Positions 47,461 to 57,449 of a DNA stretch of 64,000 nucleotides are shown here, in pieces. Under the pieces are notes generated by a model. That model made no database searches, had not been told where the DNA came from, and was given only the letters and a program-made list of their open reading frames with translations. Position 1 is the stretch's first letter; each line of letters opens with the position of its first letter. Both the position numbers and the translations under genes were made by a program. Source of the DNA: Cohaesibacter celericrescens (GTDB lineage Bacteria; Pseudomonadota; Alphaproteobacteria; Rhizobiales; Cohaesibacteraceae); NCBI RefSeq assembly GCF_002866925.1, contig NZ_PKUQ01000016.1, forward strand, positions 485,049-549,048. The letters are read 5' to 3'.

Positions 47461-48921
47461 ATGAATGCCAATACCATCGTCCAGAAACTCTGGCGTCTAT
47501 GTGCCGTTCTTCGCAAGGACGGCATCACCTATCAGCAATATGTGACGGAGCTGACCTATCTGCTGTTCCTGAAGATGATGAAGGAGCGCGGACGCGAGGA
47601 AGGCAACATTCCGCAAGACTATCGTTGGGAAGCGCTGGTCAAGGCAGAGCCCCTGCAGAAATTGCGCGTCTACCGCGAGGCCCTGACAAAGCTGGGCGAT
47701 CCAGAAAGCGGATTGCCGCGCATGGTACAGGCGATTTTCGACAATGCCTCCACCTTCGTTCGTGAACCACAGAATCTGACGACACTGATCACCGCCATCG
47801 ACGAATTGGACTGGTTTTCCGAGGATCGCGATCAGTTTGGTGATCTTTATGAAGGTCTTTTACAGAAGAACGCAGAAGAAACCAAGCGTGGGGCTGGGCA
47901 GTATTTCACGCCACGTGTGCTCATCGATATCCTCGTACAGCTTATGCGGCCAAAACCGGGCGAAGCCATTCAAGATCCGGCGTCGGGAACGGGCGGTTTT
48001 TTGATTGCCTCTGATCGCTATATGCGGGCACAGACTGACGATTATTTCGATCTTGGTGAGAAAGCAAACTGGCAGAAAAAGCATGCATTCCACGGCATGG
48101 AGAATGTGCCGGGTACTCTGCGTCTCCTCCTGATGAATCTCTATCTCCATAATATCGATAGCGACCATGTGGATCTGGGAGATACCTTGTCCGACAAAGG
48201 GCAGCGGCTGGGTAAAGCCGATCTGATCCTGACCAACCCGCCGTTTGGACCGGCGGGTGGAGCGCCGACCCGCGATGACCTGACCATCACCGCGAATGTC
48301 TCATCCTATCAGCTTCCGTTCGTTGAGCATTGCATAAGGTCGCTGAAGCCCGGCGGTCGGGCGGCGATTGTCGTGCCGGATAATGTGCTGTTCGAGGATG
48401 GACGCGGTAAAGCCCTGCGGCAAATGATGATGAATTGGTGCGATCTGCACACGATCCTGAGGCTCCCCACCGGAATTTTCTATGCCCAAGGGGTAAAGAC
48501 CAATGTCATTTTCCTCACCCGTGGCAAGAGTGACAGCAACAACACCGATGAGACTTGGGTCTATGACCTTCGCGCCCAGATGCCCAAATTCGGCAAGACC
48601 AACCAGCTGACGCAAAGCCATTTCGAGGATTTCATCAAGGCCTTTGGCAGCGATCCGCTGGGCCATGAGCGGGGTAAGGATCAGGGCGAGGAAGGCCGCT
48701 GGCGCTGTTTCACCCGTGAGGAAATCGAAGCGCGGGGCGACAATCTCGACATCTCCTGGCTGCGCGAAGCCGAAGAGGAAGCCGAAGACGGATTGACCGA
48801 GCCGGAAGACATCGCCGCATCCATTCTGGAGCACCTGCAAGCCGCCATGACCGAAATCGAAGCCCTCAGCACCGAGCTTGGTGAGAGCGAGTTGGCAGCA
48901 GAGCCGGAGGTGGCAAAATGA
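47461..48921 (+). CDS. hsdM: Type I restriction-modification DNA methyltransferase subunit
   Basis: A 486-residue HsdM, the adenine methyltransferase subunit of the type I complex. An N-terminal helical domain (IVQKLWRLCAVLRKDGITYQQYVTELTYLLFLKMM) precedes the methyltransferase core with the SAM motif DPASGTGGFLIAS and the N6-adenine motif LTNPPFGPAGG. The C-terminal helical tail contacts HsdS. GGAAG lies eleven bases upstream. It is intact and overlaps hsdS by ATGA. With HsdS it should methylate host DNA even if HsdR is inactive. Confidence 0.97.
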   Translation: MNANTIVQKLWRLCAVLRKDGITYQQYVTELTYLLFLKMMKERGREEGNIPQDYRWEALVKAEPLQKLRVYREALTKLGDPESGLPRMVQAIFDNASTFVREPQNLTTLITAIDELDWFSEDRDQFGDLYEGLLQKNAEETKRGAGQYFTPRVLIDILVQLMRPKPGEAIQDPASGTGGFLIASDRYMRAQTDDYFDLGEKANWQKKHAFHGMENVPGTLRLLLMNLYLHNIDSDHVDLGDTLSDKGQRLGKADLILTNPPFGPAGGAPTRDDLTITANVSSYQLPFVEHCIRSLKPGGRAAIVVPDNVLFEDGRGKALRQMMMNWCDLHTILRLPTGIFYAQGVKTNVIFLTRGKSDSNNTDETWVYDLRAQMPKFGKTNQLTQSHFEDFIKAFGSDPLGHERGKDQGEEGRWRCFTREEIEARGDNLDISWLREAEEEAEDGLTEPEDIAASILEHLQAAMTEIEALSTELGESELAAEPEVAK

Positions 48922-50387
48922 GTGAGCTGCCGAAGGGGTGGGTTGAGACTGAGTTGGGTGAGGTGTCTGATTTCGAAAACGGAGATCGGGGGAAGAACTA
49001 TCCAGGCCGAAAGACGTTTGTAGAAAAGGGTGTGCCTATGGTGAGCGCCGGTCATTTCCAGAATGGCCGCCTTGATTGGCAATCTATGAATTACATTCCG
49101 GAGGAAAACTTCGAAAAGCTGGGCTCGGGAAAACTGAGGAGTGGAGACTTTTTGTTTTTCTTGCGCGGGTCGCTGGGCAAGTTCGCTTACATAGACAAGA
49201 TTGACAAAGGGGCAATCGCTTCTTCTTTGGTTATTGTTCGGCCAAATAGAAATATCGAAAAGAGCTATTTAGATTATTATTTTCGAAGCCCCATACCTTC
49301 TGCAATGATTGAGGTTTTTGCGAATGGGGTCGCACAGCCAAACCTATCGTCCAAGAGTTTAGGACAGTTTTTCTTTCCCCTTCCCCCTCTCGCCGAACAG
49401 AAGCGGATTGTGGGGAAGCTGGATGCCTTGGGTGCGAAATCCACCCGCGCCCGCGACCATCTCTCCCGCATCGAAACCCTCACCAAACGCTATAAACAGG
49501 CCGTCCTACAATTTGCATATTTAGGGCATTTGACAGCGGACTGGCGTAAATCAATTTCATTAGTAAGTGCTAAGCAATTGGTGGATGAAACCCCTGAGCC
49601 TGATAGATCGAGGGGTGGGCGCACAGCTACCGATACAGTTATAGATGGGAAGGCGGCTCTTTCCGTAAACCAACCTTCTCGCACGCCGCCATCTGGCTGG
49701 CTATGGACATCGTTAAACCGTGTCGCAAAACAGGAAACAGGGCACACTCCGAGCCGGTCACATCCAGAATGGTGGGATGGAGAAATCCCGTGGATTGGGA
49801 TCAAAGATGCGGGATTGCATCACGGCCAAACGATAATGGATACGATGCAGAAGACGAACGATGATGGCCTAGCCAACTCATCGGCACGTCTGCTTCCTGA
49901 GGGAACAGTTTGCCTTTCACGAACTGCATCTGTTGGCTATGTGACCATTATGGGTAAGCCGATGGCAACCAGTCAGGATTTTGTAACATGGACATGCACA
50001 GACGCCCTCGATCCTAAATTTCTCATGTATGCATTAATGGCGGAAGGCCAAGACATTAGGAATTTCGGAAAAGGCACTACTCATACAACCATTTACTTCC
50101 CAGAGGTACGGGCTTTGAATATTAGCCTTGCCCCAGTGGACGAACAAAAAGAAATCGTCCGCCGCATTGAGACTGCCTTCGCAAAGATCGACAAGCTGGC
50201 CGCTGAAGCGGCACGCGCCTTGGCGCTGACGGATCGCCTAGATGAAACCATCCTCGCCAGGGCCTTTCGTGGAGAACTGGTCCCGCAAGACCCCAACGAC
50301 GAACCCGCCTCCGCCCTGCTCGACCGTATTAAGGCTGAACGCGCTGAAGCACCCAAACCCAAGCGCGGCAGGAGGAAGAAGTCATGA
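48918..50387 (+). CDS. hsdS: Type I restriction-modification specificity subunit
   Basis: A 489-residue HsdS with two target-recognition domains (residues ~1-170 and ~235-400), each followed by a conserved helical spacer (LPPLAEQKRIVGKLDALGAKSTRARDHLSRIETLTKRYKQAV; PVDEQKEIVRRIETAFAKIDKLA). Each half binds one part of a bipartite target, which cannot be predicted. The two spacers differ in sequence, so no repeat-based switching is evident. Its stop overlaps the next start by ATGA, coupling it to the GIY-YIG protein. Confidence 0.95.
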   Translation: MSELPKGWVETELGEVSDFENGDRGKNYPGRKTFVEKGVPMVSAGHFQNGRLDWQSMNYIPEENFEKLGSGKLRSGDFLFFLRGSLGKFAYIDKIDKGAIASSLVIVRPNRNIEKSYLDYYFRSPIPSAMIEVFANGVAQPNLSSKSLGQFFFPLPPLAEQKRIVGKLDALGAKSTRARDHLSRIETLTKRYKQAVLQFAYLGHLTADWRKSISLVSAKQLVDETPEPDRSRGGRTATDTVIDGKAALSVNQPSRTPPSGWLWTSLNRVAKQETGHTPSRSHPEWWDGEIPWIGIKDAGLHHGQTIMDTMQKTNDDGLANSSARLLPEGTVCLSRTASVGYVTIMGKPMATSQDFVTWTCTDALDPKFLMYALMAEGQDIRNFGKGTTHTTIYFPEVRALNISLAPVDEQKEIVRRIETAFAKIDKLAAEAARALALTDRLDETILARAFRGELVPQDPNDEPASALLDRIKAERAEAPKPKRGRRKKS

Positions 50388-52039
50388 GAATCTTTGAGAG
50401 CAAGCCTCTTACTAAAGGCAACCTGAAAAATAACCACATTTATATCACACCATTTCGGGACGAATTGCCCGACGATATTGTTGGCGGGAGCACAAAGGAC
50501 AATCCGGCCACTCACTTGATCACGTTGGAGTATGACAGTGAGACGGTCGACACCTATGTTCCAACAACCACAAAAGGTGTGGTGCGTTCATTCTTCCACG
50601 CTCGCGGTTTCGTGCACACCCTCTTCGAACAGTCAGGCGCTCAGATCGGAGACATCATACTCTTCGAAGAAGTTGCACCTTATCACCTGCGCCTGTCTTT
50701 GAAAGCAGGCAGCAAGATGCATGGACACACGTCCCCCATAATCGCCGAAGCGGAAGACTACGCCAGCTACTTCGAAGCCAATCTAAGTGACAAGGAAGAA
50801 CTTGCTCTGATTTACCATGCCATGCGCGGCAAAGTCAGCATGGGAGACCTTGCCAGTCACGTTGGCTATGACAGTTACGAGCCGATGAACGCTCTATATG
50901 GTCGACTGGGTCACAAAATTAGCGATGAGTTCAACCTTAATCCTCACCTCTACGATGGGAAACCTGTCTGGATCTCAATCATTTCGGCTTGGAACAAATC
51001 TGAGAATACGACAGATAGGACCTTCCGTAGTTACCTGCACGAGGAAGTAATTCAAGGCATGCATTTGGCGGGATTGCTGTCCGAAGAAGATCTAGAAATC
51101 GCGTTGATAATGAGGGAACACGCTTTGTCGAAACAATCGCAAACAACCAAACTGCCCTCGAATACTCATGCTGGAAAAATCTTCTTCACATATGTTTGGG
51201 GTGCACCCGGTGATCCGACTTGGCCGCTGACCTTCGCAACCAAAGCCGCTCGAACGCATGCAAAGAAAGTGTTGTCCGAAGGAGACATCGTGTTCACGGT
51301 AGGTACCAAAACCGACCCGACCGCGCCGGAGTTCAAGGGCCGCGTCGTTGGCGTCTATCAGGTTTCGGACATGGAAGTGAATACGAGAGACTATGTAGGG
51401 GGGCTCCCTACCGAAAGGCACGACGATTCCGTCGTTGAACGTTTTCCCTATGCTCTACATCCGCTCAAAGTCTGGCAGATTGATCAAGATGACAATCTCT
51501 TTTCCGACCTTGTTGGCCCTTTGACTGGACGGCATCACCTTCAAGCACGCGACACAGTAGTTGAGTTGGATGCATTGACGGCGGAGCCACTTCTTGCTTT
51601 GTCGAAATCGGAAGTTTCCGTTGCTGAACCAACCACTCTCCTAGGAATGGGTCGACTTGCGAAGAAAAAAAGCAAGCTTGCCCCCAAACACGAGGGAGAA
51701 TACTCAGGCACGTTCAATGAACACGACGTTTGGTATGTGTATATTCTTGCGCTTCGGAACGAACGCAAGCAAATCCTTGCCTTCAAGATCGGTTACTCCC
51801 ATTGCCCCCAAGATCGCGTGGATGCACATAACAAACCCATTGCGACAGAGGTGACTGGACTGAGCTGGTGTCTTCTCATGACGCAGCCCATGGGAAACGA
51901 AGATCAAGCCAGAGATGCAGAACAATCACTTCTGAAGAAGTTCAGTGGCCGGTGTCTGGAAAGCAATGGTGAAATTGTGTCTGGCGTTCAAGAAAACGCG
52001 ATCAGTTCCGCCCTTGCAGAGGTTTTACGAGAAAGATAA
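50384..52039 (+). CDS. Multidomain GIY-YIG nuclease protein coupled to hsdS
   Basis: A 551-residue protein in a start-stop overlap (ATGA) with hsdS. Residues ~1-112 (LTKGNLKNNHIYITPFRDEL, VVRSFFHARGFVHTLFEQSG, GDIILFEEVAPYHLRL) resemble the B3-like/EcoRII-N DNA-binding fold. Residues ~125-200 (LALIYHAMRGKVSMGDLASHVGYDSYEPMNALYGRLGHKI) resemble the small winged-helix domain found beside HNH nucleases in McrA-like enzymes. Residues ~255-385 (GKIFFTYVWGAPGDPTWPL...GDIVFTVGTKTDP) look PUA/EVE-like, the fold of modified-base readers. Residues ~445-551 form a GIY-YIG/T5orf172-like nuclease (VWYVYILAL, FKIGYSHCPQDRV, AEQSLLKKF with a Glu). It may be a modification-dependent nuclease or an accessory restriction factor. 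Domain calls before the last are my reading of weak similarity. Confidence 0.7.
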   Translation: MRIFESKPLTKGNLKNNHIYITPFRDELPDDIVGGSTKDNPATHLITLEYDSETVDTYVPTTTKGVVRSFFHARGFVHTLFEQSGAQIGDIILFEEVAPYHLRLSLKAGSKMHGHTSPIIAEAEDYASYFEANLSDKEELALIYHAMRGKVSMGDLASHVGYDSYEPMNALYGRLGHKISDEFNLNPHLYDGKPVWISIISAWNKSENTTDRTFRSYLHEEVIQGMHLAGLLSEEDLEIALIMREHALSKQSQTTKLPSNTHAGKIFFTYVWGAPGDPTWPLTFATKAARTHAKKVLSEGDIVFTVGTKTDPTAPEFKGRVVGVYQVSDMEVNTRDYVGGLPTERHDDSVVERFPYALHPLKVWQIDQDDNLFSDLVGPLTGRHHLQARDTVVELDALTAEPLLALSKSEVSVAEPTTLLGMGRLAKKKSKLAPKHEGEYSGTFNEHDVWYVYILALRNERKQILAFKIGYSHCPQDRVDAHNKPIATEVTGLSWCLLMTQPMGNEDQARDAEQSLLKKFSGRCLESNGEIVSGVQENAISSALAEVLRER

Positions 52040-52118
52040 TTGAACATGACGTCGTCACCCGAGCCCGCCGCACCATTCAGGAACGGCGGCTGGGGGACAA
52101 TTTCTTCTCCGAAAACGG

Positions 52119-55076
52119 CTAGCTGACAACCTCACCATAGAGGGTCGCAGCATCTCCCTCACTCACAGGGGGCGCGAGCATGTGTTTGGACAGATTGCGT
52201 TTTTTCTCGAGCAATTCATGCAGCTTGACGTCAAAGGATCCTTCCTTGTGGGTGGGATGCACCGCAAGAGGCACATGGATCGTGACATTTTTCTTCTGAC
52301 CAATGCGGTAGGTGCGGTCGTTGCACTGGTCTTCCACCGCCGGATTCCACCAGCGGCTCAAGTGAATGACATGGTTTGCCGCCGTGATGGTCAGTCCAAT
52401 GCCTGCCGCCTTTGGAGACAGGATGAGCACCGCGAAGCCTTTTGGTAGGGATTGGAAGGCATCGACATGGTGTTGGCGTTTGGCCCCGGCCATCTCACCA
52501 TTGATGATGATCGGTCGCGTGGGAAGCTGAAAGTGTTCCGATATGGCGGTCGCCAGAGCTTTCTGCATGGCCTTGTCTTCTAGAAAGATCAGAGCCTTCT
52601 CTTCCATATTCTCGATTGCAGTCAAAATCTCGAATGTCTTCTCGAGGCGAGCAGACCCCATGATCCAGCTTTTTCGCTGGGCCGGGTCATAGAGGTCAAT
52701 CTCCTTAGCGCTGTCTGGGTGTAAAGAGATGCTGCGCATCTTGTGGAGCACTTCGAGCATGTTCTTGCGTGTGACGGCTCCGCCCTTGGCCTCTGCTATG
52801 ACCTCTTCATAAACCAATGCCTGCCGTACCGGCATGACCACGTTATAAGGCGCGATTGTCTTGGATGGTAGATCCTTGGAGATCTGTTCCTTCATACGCC
52901 TGAGCATGACCTGAGGAGCCTTGCCCTGAGGCTTGTCCAGCTTGTCCTTCAATTCCGCTAGTGCGCTCTCATTCTCCTCACCATAGGTTTTGGAGAAAGT
53001 CTTGAGATCCTTGAGATAGCCCGGCGCGATGCGATCCATGATGCACCACAGGTCCTCGATGCGGTTTTCAATCGGCGTCCCTGTCATGCCTACAACGAAA
53101 TCGGCGTTGGCCGTCTTGGCGGCATGTGAGTTGATGGTGTCTGGTGCCTTGATTTTCTGGATCTCGTCAAAGATTGCCACTGAGAATGCCACTCTGGCAA
53201 AGCTCTGGTGATAGTTGGCAAGCGTTTCATAGGTCGTCAGGACCCAGTCAGCATGGCGTATCTGATCAACATCCAGAAGATCCTCCGGCGGCACGTTGTC
53301 TGAGGGGTGCCGTTTGAGGGACTTCAGATTTTTACCAAAGACCTCGCAACATTCGCCAAGCGCATCAGGAATCAGGTGAATACTAGCTTCCTTCTGCCAG
53401 TTATTGAGGAGCGCTGTTGGAGCAACGATGAGGATCGGTCCAGTCAACTCGCGCACCGGAATTCTCGCACGGGCCTTATTAGAACGGATCCAGACAAGAA
53501 AGGCCAGGGCCTGAAATGTCTTGCCGACGCCCATATCATCGGCCAGCAGAACGCCCGGCCATCCTTGTCGCCAAGCCTTGCAAATCCAGTCAAAGCCAAC
53601 AAGCTGGTGCTCCTTGGGCACGGTTCTATTGATCCAGCTTTCAGGGAAAGACATAGCCACCTTGTTCTTTCTGAGAGAGAATTTGGCTGTGTAATCGTTG
53701 GCCTCGAGGTTTTCCTGTATGAGGAGGACGCTGTTTTCCTTCTCAGGTGTCGGCTGGTCTATGTCCTCGACTGGCTTGTCTATGTCTTCAGCCTCTGTCT
53801 CGCTGCGCAAATCCCCCAACAGCTTGCCAATCTGGTCCGTCCCGAAACTTTCGCCTTGGAATTCTACCGTTTCCTCCCCATTCCCCCTGGCTCTTTCATA
53901 GTCGATTTCCAGCGTTTCAATTTCTTCTGCTGTGGTTTCCACTGTCGTATCGCCGATGGTGACAGGAAAACGCTCAGGCAACCACTGATTGGACTTCTTG
54001 GCAATCCAAGGCAGGACCGGCTTTTCCCATAGACCGAGTCCCTGAATTCGATCCGAGTATTGTGCGGTTTCGATGAAGATCGCTTGAGCCAACGAGTCTC
54101 CGTCTTCCCCGAGTGCTTGCGCTAGCACAGTTCTGGGATTGCGCAGGAAATTCCGTCTATCTTCGGCAGGCATATTCCTTGCGCGTTTGACCACGTCTAG
54201 GCTTCTGCGGAGGGGCTGATCGACCAACAGGAAAGTATTGTTGCCAAGAACAAATGCTGGGGGTGTCTGGCCTGCCTGCTGGACAAATTGACTTTCAAAC
54301 GCCTGGGCATACATGGGTGGAAGCAAGGTTACTGTTTCTGTGTCGTTCACCCCTTCTTGCGACAGGTCTTCGCTTTCACCTGCAGGGCCATCATCGGCCT
54401 CCAACAGCTCAGGTGCATCCCCCTTAGGCAGGAGTATTGGCGAGAAATCAAGTCCACGGTTCGTCTCTTTGACATCGAGGGTCAACGCTCCTGCTTGGTA
54501 AATCTTGAGCGAACTTAGATATTTGTCCGAACGAACGTTATGTCCCAGTTCCTGCTCGAGCATGGTCTGCATGGTTTCCCAGCATGGCAGTCTTTCCTCA
54601 AATATCTGACCAGCGCTTTTATTGAACGCTGTCGCTGCCTCCTTCAGTTGAAAGAGACGGTAGGAGAGACGCCGCCATTCTCCGTCCACCTGCACGAACG
54701 GACCTTGGAAATTGGGGTTGATCACTCTGGAATGACTGTCCTGCCATTCTAGCTGGATACTGCTATCGGTGCTGTCGATGCGCCCATGCATAGACAGCGT
54801 CAATGACAAGCCAGCAAGAGCCGGAACAGCTATCCTATTGAGTTGTGTATCGGGCAGCTGAAGTAGAGTTTCCGTCGGAATAAAGACTCCATCTTCTTTT
54901 CCATTGGCCTCACCTTCTTCAACCAGCATCTTCAGCAACCGATGAGCGGCGTTATCTGACTTTTTGATCACAGCATTCCATTCTGCAACCGGAACAGCTT
55001 TGCCCTTCCCCAAAAGGCCTCGTTGAAGAAACTGGATTAGGCCACCTTCAAATTGTGGCGAGCAAACGAATGGCAT
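52119..55076 (-). CDS. zorD: Zorya type I effector helicase ZorD
   Basis: A 985-residue SNF2-type ATPase, the effector of type I Zorya. The N-terminal ~480 residues are the family-specific region. The motor shows LLADDMGVGKTFQALAF near residue 515 (Walker A), VAIFDEIQKIKAPD near 637 (DExx box), GMTGTPIENRIEDLW and the C-terminal lobe LILSPKAAGIGLTITAANHVIHLSRWWNPAVEDQCNDRTYRIGQ broken over motifs V-VI near 900. In known systems ZorD degrades or translocates on phage DNA once ZorAB is triggered. The ATG at 55076 follows AGGGG at a good distance, and the upstream ATG at 55106 would overlap zorC. It is last in the operon. Confidence 0.92.
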   Translation of the reverse strand: MPFVCSPQFEGGLIQFLQRGLLGKGKAVPVAEWNAVIKKSDNAAHRLLKMLVEEGEANGKEDGVFIPTETLLQLPDTQLNRIAVPALAGLSLTLSMHGRIDSTDSSIQLEWQDSHSRVINPNFQGPFVQVDGEWRRLSYRLFQLKEAATAFNKSAGQIFEERLPCWETMQTMLEQELGHNVRSDKYLSSLKIYQAGALTLDVKETNRGLDFSPILLPKGDAPELLEADDGPAGESEDLSQEGVNDTETVTLLPPMYAQAFESQFVQQAGQTPPAFVLGNNTFLLVDQPLRRSLDVVKRARNMPAEDRRNFLRNPRTVLAQALGEDGDSLAQAIFIETAQYSDRIQGLGLWEKPVLPWIAKKSNQWLPERFPVTIGDTTVETTAEEIETLEIDYERARGNGEETVEFQGESFGTDQIGKLLGDLRSETEAEDIDKPVEDIDQPTPEKENSVLLIQENLEANDYTAKFSLRKNKVAMSFPESWINRTVPKEHQLVGFDWICKAWRQGWPGVLLADDMGVGKTFQALAFLVWIRSNKARARIPVRELTGPILIVAPTALLNNWQKEASIHLIPDALGECCEVFGKNLKSLKRHPSDNVPPEDLLDVDQIRHADWVLTTYETLANYHQSFARVAFSVAIFDEIQKIKAPDTINSHAAKTANADFVVGMTGTPIENRIEDLWCIMDRIAPGYLKDLKTFSKTYGEENESALAELKDKLDKPQGKAPQVMLRRMKEQISKDLPSKTIAPYNVVMPVRQALVYEEVIAEAKGGAVTRKNMLEVLHKMRSISLHPDSAKEIDLYDPAQRKSWIMGSARLEKTFEILTAIENMEEKALIFLEDKAMQKALATAISEHFQLPTRPIIINGEMAGAKRQHHVDAFQSLPKGFAVLILSPKAAGIGLTITAANHVIHLSRWWNPAVEDQCNDRTYRIGQKKNVTIHVPLAVHPTHKEGSFDVKLHELLEKKRNLSKHMLAPPVSEGDAATLYGEVVS

Positions 55077-55087
55077 GATGAGATCCC

Positions 55088-56521
55088 CTAGGCTTTGTAT
55101 TCCCATTGGTGAAGGCGTTTATTGGTCATTTCAAAGATCCTTTTTGCAACGACCTTCTGCCAACTGTAGGTATCAGGAGAACTATGTGTTTTGACTAGAT
55201 AATCCCTTGAACTCAGCAAGTCACTTCGTCCAACGTAATATCTCACTTCATCAGCGTCGTACCAGCTGTTATAAAGCTTTGGTGCGGATGAATCCTCCGC
55301 TGAGCTCCAGATGTTGACCTTGCCGTTATGGCTCCAATCAGAGACGACCCCTTGTCCGATCTGCAGGAGAAGAACAGCGTGACTGCTTTGCGCTTGCCTA
55401 CCGCCTCCTTTTCGAAATCGTCCGAACTTCACTTCGTTTCCGAAAATCCGCTGTGTTTCTCTGGCTCCGTCTTCAGCAAAGACCACCCAGGCTCCCCGGA
55501 TTAGTCCATTCTCATAGACAGCTTCCCAAAAGGCTCGCCTGTACTTCCACATTCTCTTTTCAGAAGTTTTCGTTGTAATTCGATCAACGATATCCAAGAA
55601 CTGCCTCAGAGATTGTTTAGTAAGCCACGCGATGATCTCACTCTTGATCTCCGGCATCTTCTCCCATCGACCCGGATTAAGGCGCGGGTCCTCGAACAAC
55701 TTGATCAATGTGTCGAGGAATGGATCCTTTGTGTCGTCATCGGGTGTTTTATGCCTCGCTAGGAATGGCCTGATGAGTGCCTCTGCAATGTCTGCGTCCA
55801 TTGCGGGGAACAGCTGTTTGCCATCCGATGACAATGCATACCGTTTTACCAGTTTCAAGCGACTTAAATGACCGATCTTCCGATCTTCAGACAACCGCTT
55901 CAGGATGGAGTGCGTTACTGCTTCGGAGAAACCCGACTGAGCACTGAGAGCCGAAAGGTCCAAGTCCCGCATAATTTCCGGAACCGATAACTTTTGCTGC
56001 AACGCAAGCTGCGCAATGCGAACCGGACCATTTTCTATATCGTACAGGGCAAAATTTTCTTGTAGTTCCAGCCAGGGAGAACCGAATTTCACCACGCCTG
56101 ACTGCAAAGCTTGCGACACTACGCCAAGGCCTTGGCGATTCTTCTGAAACTGATTGAGATAAACGGTCGCAAGGGTCTTGAACAATCGACGCTTACCCAA
56201 GGACAAGATCAAATTTAGTATCCTTTGCAGGATATCGGGATAATCAGCAAGAGCTGGTTTGGTTTCCCAAAAACACCAGGGCGCTTGCCGCAATTGCTTG
56301 GTTGTTAGCTCTTTGCCTTGCTGAAAATGTTCCAGAATGGTTTGCGCAACGCTGTTTAAAGTTGGAAGATCCTTGATTGTTTTATCAACGGCACCCGACA
56401 AATTGAGAGCCTCGCATAACTTCGCAATGTGCGTCTTTTCGGGCAACTGTAAATGCAGTGTCGGCACCTGAAACCGTGATGCGACATCTCGACAGCTCTT
56501 CTGGAATACCACTTCGATCAT
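55088..56521 (-). CDS. zorC: Zorya type I protein ZorC (EH_Signature)
   Basis: A 477-residue cytosolic protein in the place of ZorC. It is mostly helical, and the C-terminal half contains RGAWVVFAEDGARETQRIFGNEVKFGRF and IGQGVVSDWSHNGKVNIWS, the EH_Signature-type region (conserved Glu and His; a W-S-H is present). ZorC binds DNA and cooperates with ZorD in published type I systems. Its start overlaps the zorB stop by ATGA and its stop lies 11 bp before the chosen zorD start, so all four genes are coupled. Confidence 0.86.
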   Translation of the reverse strand: MIEVVFQKSCRDVASRFQVPTLHLQLPEKTHIAKLCEALNLSGAVDKTIKDLPTLNSVAQTILEHFQQGKELTTKQLRQAPWCFWETKPALADYPDILQRILNLILSLGKRRLFKTLATVYLNQFQKNRQGLGVVSQALQSGVVKFGSPWLELQENFALYDIENGPVRIAQLALQQKLSVPEIMRDLDLSALSAQSGFSEAVTHSILKRLSEDRKIGHLSRLKLVKRYALSSDGKQLFPAMDADIAEALIRPFLARHKTPDDDTKDPFLDTLIKLFEDPRLNPGRWEKMPEIKSEIIAWLTKQSLRQFLDIVDRITTKTSEKRMWKYRRAFWEAVYENGLIRGAWVVFAEDGARETQRIFGNEVKFGRFRKGGGRQAQSSHAVLLLQIGQGVVSDWSHNGKVNIWSSAEDSSAPKLYNSWYDADEVRYYVGRSDLLSSRDYLVKTHSSPDTYSWQKVVAKRIFEMTNKRLHQWEYKA

Positions 56522-57444
56522 TGAGTTTGAATCGTCTGTTTCAGGGTTTCAATTTCACTTTGCATTTGATTGGTAAGGGTCAAGACTTCACGCAGACGAT
56601 CAGTCGGGTCGACCTGCATGACAAATCGAATATCAATGCGGCGGTTACGGCGCAAGGCCTCACCGCGCGTTAGTCCGGCCAGAGTGTCGCTATTGGTATG
56701 AGGCACAGGGCGTGTTGAAGCATATCCTGAAACTGACAGGATTTCCTTCTTGTCCGGATTCATAAGATCTCTCAACTGCGACGCTTCTTTTGTCAAGGCG
56801 CGGTAGGTTGAGACGGCTCTCTCCGCCGATAGCTGCCAGTTACGTTTGTCGCCCGCCTCGGAATCAGAACCCTGGCTATCCGTATGGCCTTCAATGAAGA
56901 CGGTATCAATGGCACCACCTGGCGGCAGTGCCTTGCATTTTTCAGTGCCGTTGGTATTCATGCAACTAGTATAGTTGGGCAGAACCCGTGCGAGCACATT
57001 TGCTACTTTCTCGACATTTTGTTGGGCTTCTTTGTCGAGGTCGGATCGGTTTGTTGAAAAGCGAATGGCGTTTTCGGTCAACCTCAACACACCATTCTCA
57101 GGATCAATTTGCACCTCAAGCCCGACTGCTTTGAGTTCTTGTTCAATATCCCTGAGCAGAGTGGTTCTTTTCTCTCGTGACGTTTTTAGATCCTCCAAAC
57201 GATTTGAGATTTGTGCTTGAAGATCATCCAGATGTTCTGTGACCTCTTCGATGCGTTCCATCACCTCAGTTAGCTTTGATTCGGAAGTATCTGTTTGCTT
57301 TTGAAACTGCAAAGCGAAGACCATCAGCATTATGATGAAAATGAACAGAATGCCAACCATCATGTCCGTCATGGACACAAAGTAATTTTCGCTCTCTTCT
57401 TCCTGATGTTGTTGGGCTTGTGAGCCATCAAATGCCAGCATCAC
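56518..57444 (-). CDS. zorB: Zorya protein ZorB (MotB/OmpA-like)
   Basis: A 308-residue stator-like protein. The single membrane helix SMTDMMVGILFIFIIMLMVF carries Asp27, the proton-binding residue of MotB-type stators. A coiled coil (residues ~45-100) and an OmpA-like peptidoglycan-binding domain (residues ~150-285) follow. The OmpA-like domain contains FIEGHTDSQGSDSEAGDKRN, LSAERAVSTYRAL, SVSGYASTRPVPHT and GEALRRNRRIDIRFVM. With ZorA it forms a proton-driven membrane complex that senses infection. ZorA ends five bases upstream. Confidence 0.94.
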   Translation of the reverse strand: MMLAFDGSQAQQHQEEESENYFVSMTDMMVGILFIFIIMLMVFALQFQKQTDTSESKLTEVMERIEEVTEHLDDLQAQISNRLEDLKTSREKRTTLLRDIEQELKAVGLEVQIDPENGVLRLTENAIRFSTNRSDLDKEAQQNVEKVANVLARVLPNYTSCMNTNGTEKCKALPPGGAIDTVFIEGHTDSQGSDSEAGDKRNWQLSAERAVSTYRALTKEASQLRDLMNPDKKEILSVSGYASTRPVPHTNSDTLAGLTRGEALRRNRRIDIRFVMQVDPTDRLREVLTLTNQMQSEIETLKQTIQTQ

Positions 57445-57449
57445 TCAAT

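Noticed and set aside
48918..50387. Phase-variable or invertible hsdS arrangement
   Set aside because: Only one hsdS is present, the two spacers are not identical, and no silent hsdS cassette or recombinase is nearby.
52040..52118. A 26-codon ORF (ATG near 52046) between the two defence operons
   Set aside because: No ribosome site and no independent evidence; probably chance.
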